Origin: an uncultured Planctomycetaceae bacterium
GTDB lineage: Bacteria > Planctomycetota > Planctomycetia > Pirellulales > JACPPG01
Assembly: GCA_945957305.1 (NCBI GenBank)
Contig: CAMFLN010000194.1
Coordinates: 1-6,421 of the forward strand
Length of the DNA stretch: 6,421 nucleotides
Direction of reading: 5' to 3'
The stretch's first letter is position 1. Each line of letters starts with the position of its first letter. Shown in pieces: positions 6,393 to 6,421 of the stretch. The notes beneath the pieces were generated by a model. The model searched no databases and was not told the origin of the DNA. It saw nothing but the letters and a program-made list of their open reading frames with translations. The position numbers were made by a program, and so were the translations under genes.

Positions 6393-6421
6393 CTGTCTCT
6401 TATACACATCTCCGAGCCCAC
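6393..6421 (+). other. Nextera transposase adapter remnant (artefact, not genomic)
   Basis: The last 29 bases begin with the 19-base Tn5 mosaic end CTGTCTCTTATACACATCT and continue with CCGAGCCCAC. This is the reverse complement of the Illumina Nextera Read 2 adapter, read until the contig stops. Translated forward it gives LSLIHISEP; on the reverse strand it gives [10 protein letters not shown] and MYKRQ starts. These are peptide signatures known from untrimmed assemblies. The stretch should be removed before annotation. It is not a natural IS50/Tn5 end, because the adapter-specific tail follows the mosaic end. Confidence 0.98.

Noticed and set aside
6393..6411. Natural Tn5/IS50 mosaic end or transposon boundary
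   Set aside because: The mosaic end is followed by the library adapter tail and the contig stops there, so it is a library artefact and not a mobile element.
5610..6421. Reverse-strand frames opposite alaS beginning MYKRQ or [10 protein letters not shown]
   Set aside because: Their start codons and first residues come from the adapter remnant, and they run antisense to alaS.
1..6421. CRISPR arrays, tRNA or rRNA genes, insertion sequences, phage or defence genes
   Set aside because: No regularly spaced repeats, no cloverleaf-like or rRNA segments and no transposase, integrase or defence-type motifs were seen on either strand.

Overview
The window is a GC-rich (roughly 60% by eye), densely coded bacterial chromosome segment with every recognisable gene on the + strand. 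The style of the genes suggests a planctomycete, probably Pirellulales-like: a PfkB kinase opening with a GSVALDSVETP-type N-terminus, a RecA with a long basic N-terminal extension, a secreted trypsin-like/PDZ protease beside recA, and weak or absent Shine-Dalgarno sequences before several genes. This assignment is inferred from protein style only; no rRNA or other definitive marker is present.

Layout: (1) 2-97, the last 31 codons of an alpha/beta-hydrolase-type enzyme; (2) 284-1186, a PfkB-family sugar kinase of unknown substrate; (3) 1247-1825, thpR, an RNA 2',3'-cyclic phosphodiesterase of the 2H family; (4) a 235-base gap carrying two promoter-like elements, one with an 8-base palindrome in its spacer; (5) 2061-3185, recA, complete; (6) 3277-4761, an exported serine protease with an intact His-Asp-Ser triad and two PDZ domains; (7) a 224-base gap with competing short hairpins; (8) 4986-6392, the first 469 codons of alaS (alanyl-tRNA synthetase), cut off by the end of the contig.

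The last 29 bases (6393-6421) are not genomic. They match the reverse complement of the Illumina Nextera Read 2 transposase adapter. The junction happens to fall on a codon boundary, so any gene caller will extend alaS with the artefactual residues LSLIHISEP.

Functionally this is mostly housekeeping: DNA recombination and repair (RecA), tRNA charging (AlaS), RNA end processing (ThpR), sugar phosphorylation and envelope proteolysis. recA and alaS close together is a common bacterial arrangement; here the position often held by recX is taken by the PDZ protease. I found no mobile element, CRISPR array, RNA gene or defence system, and nothing that I would call a new system. The points most worth checking are the adapter artefact, the recA promoter/operator candidate, the alaS leader dyads and the recA-protease-alaS neighbourhood.
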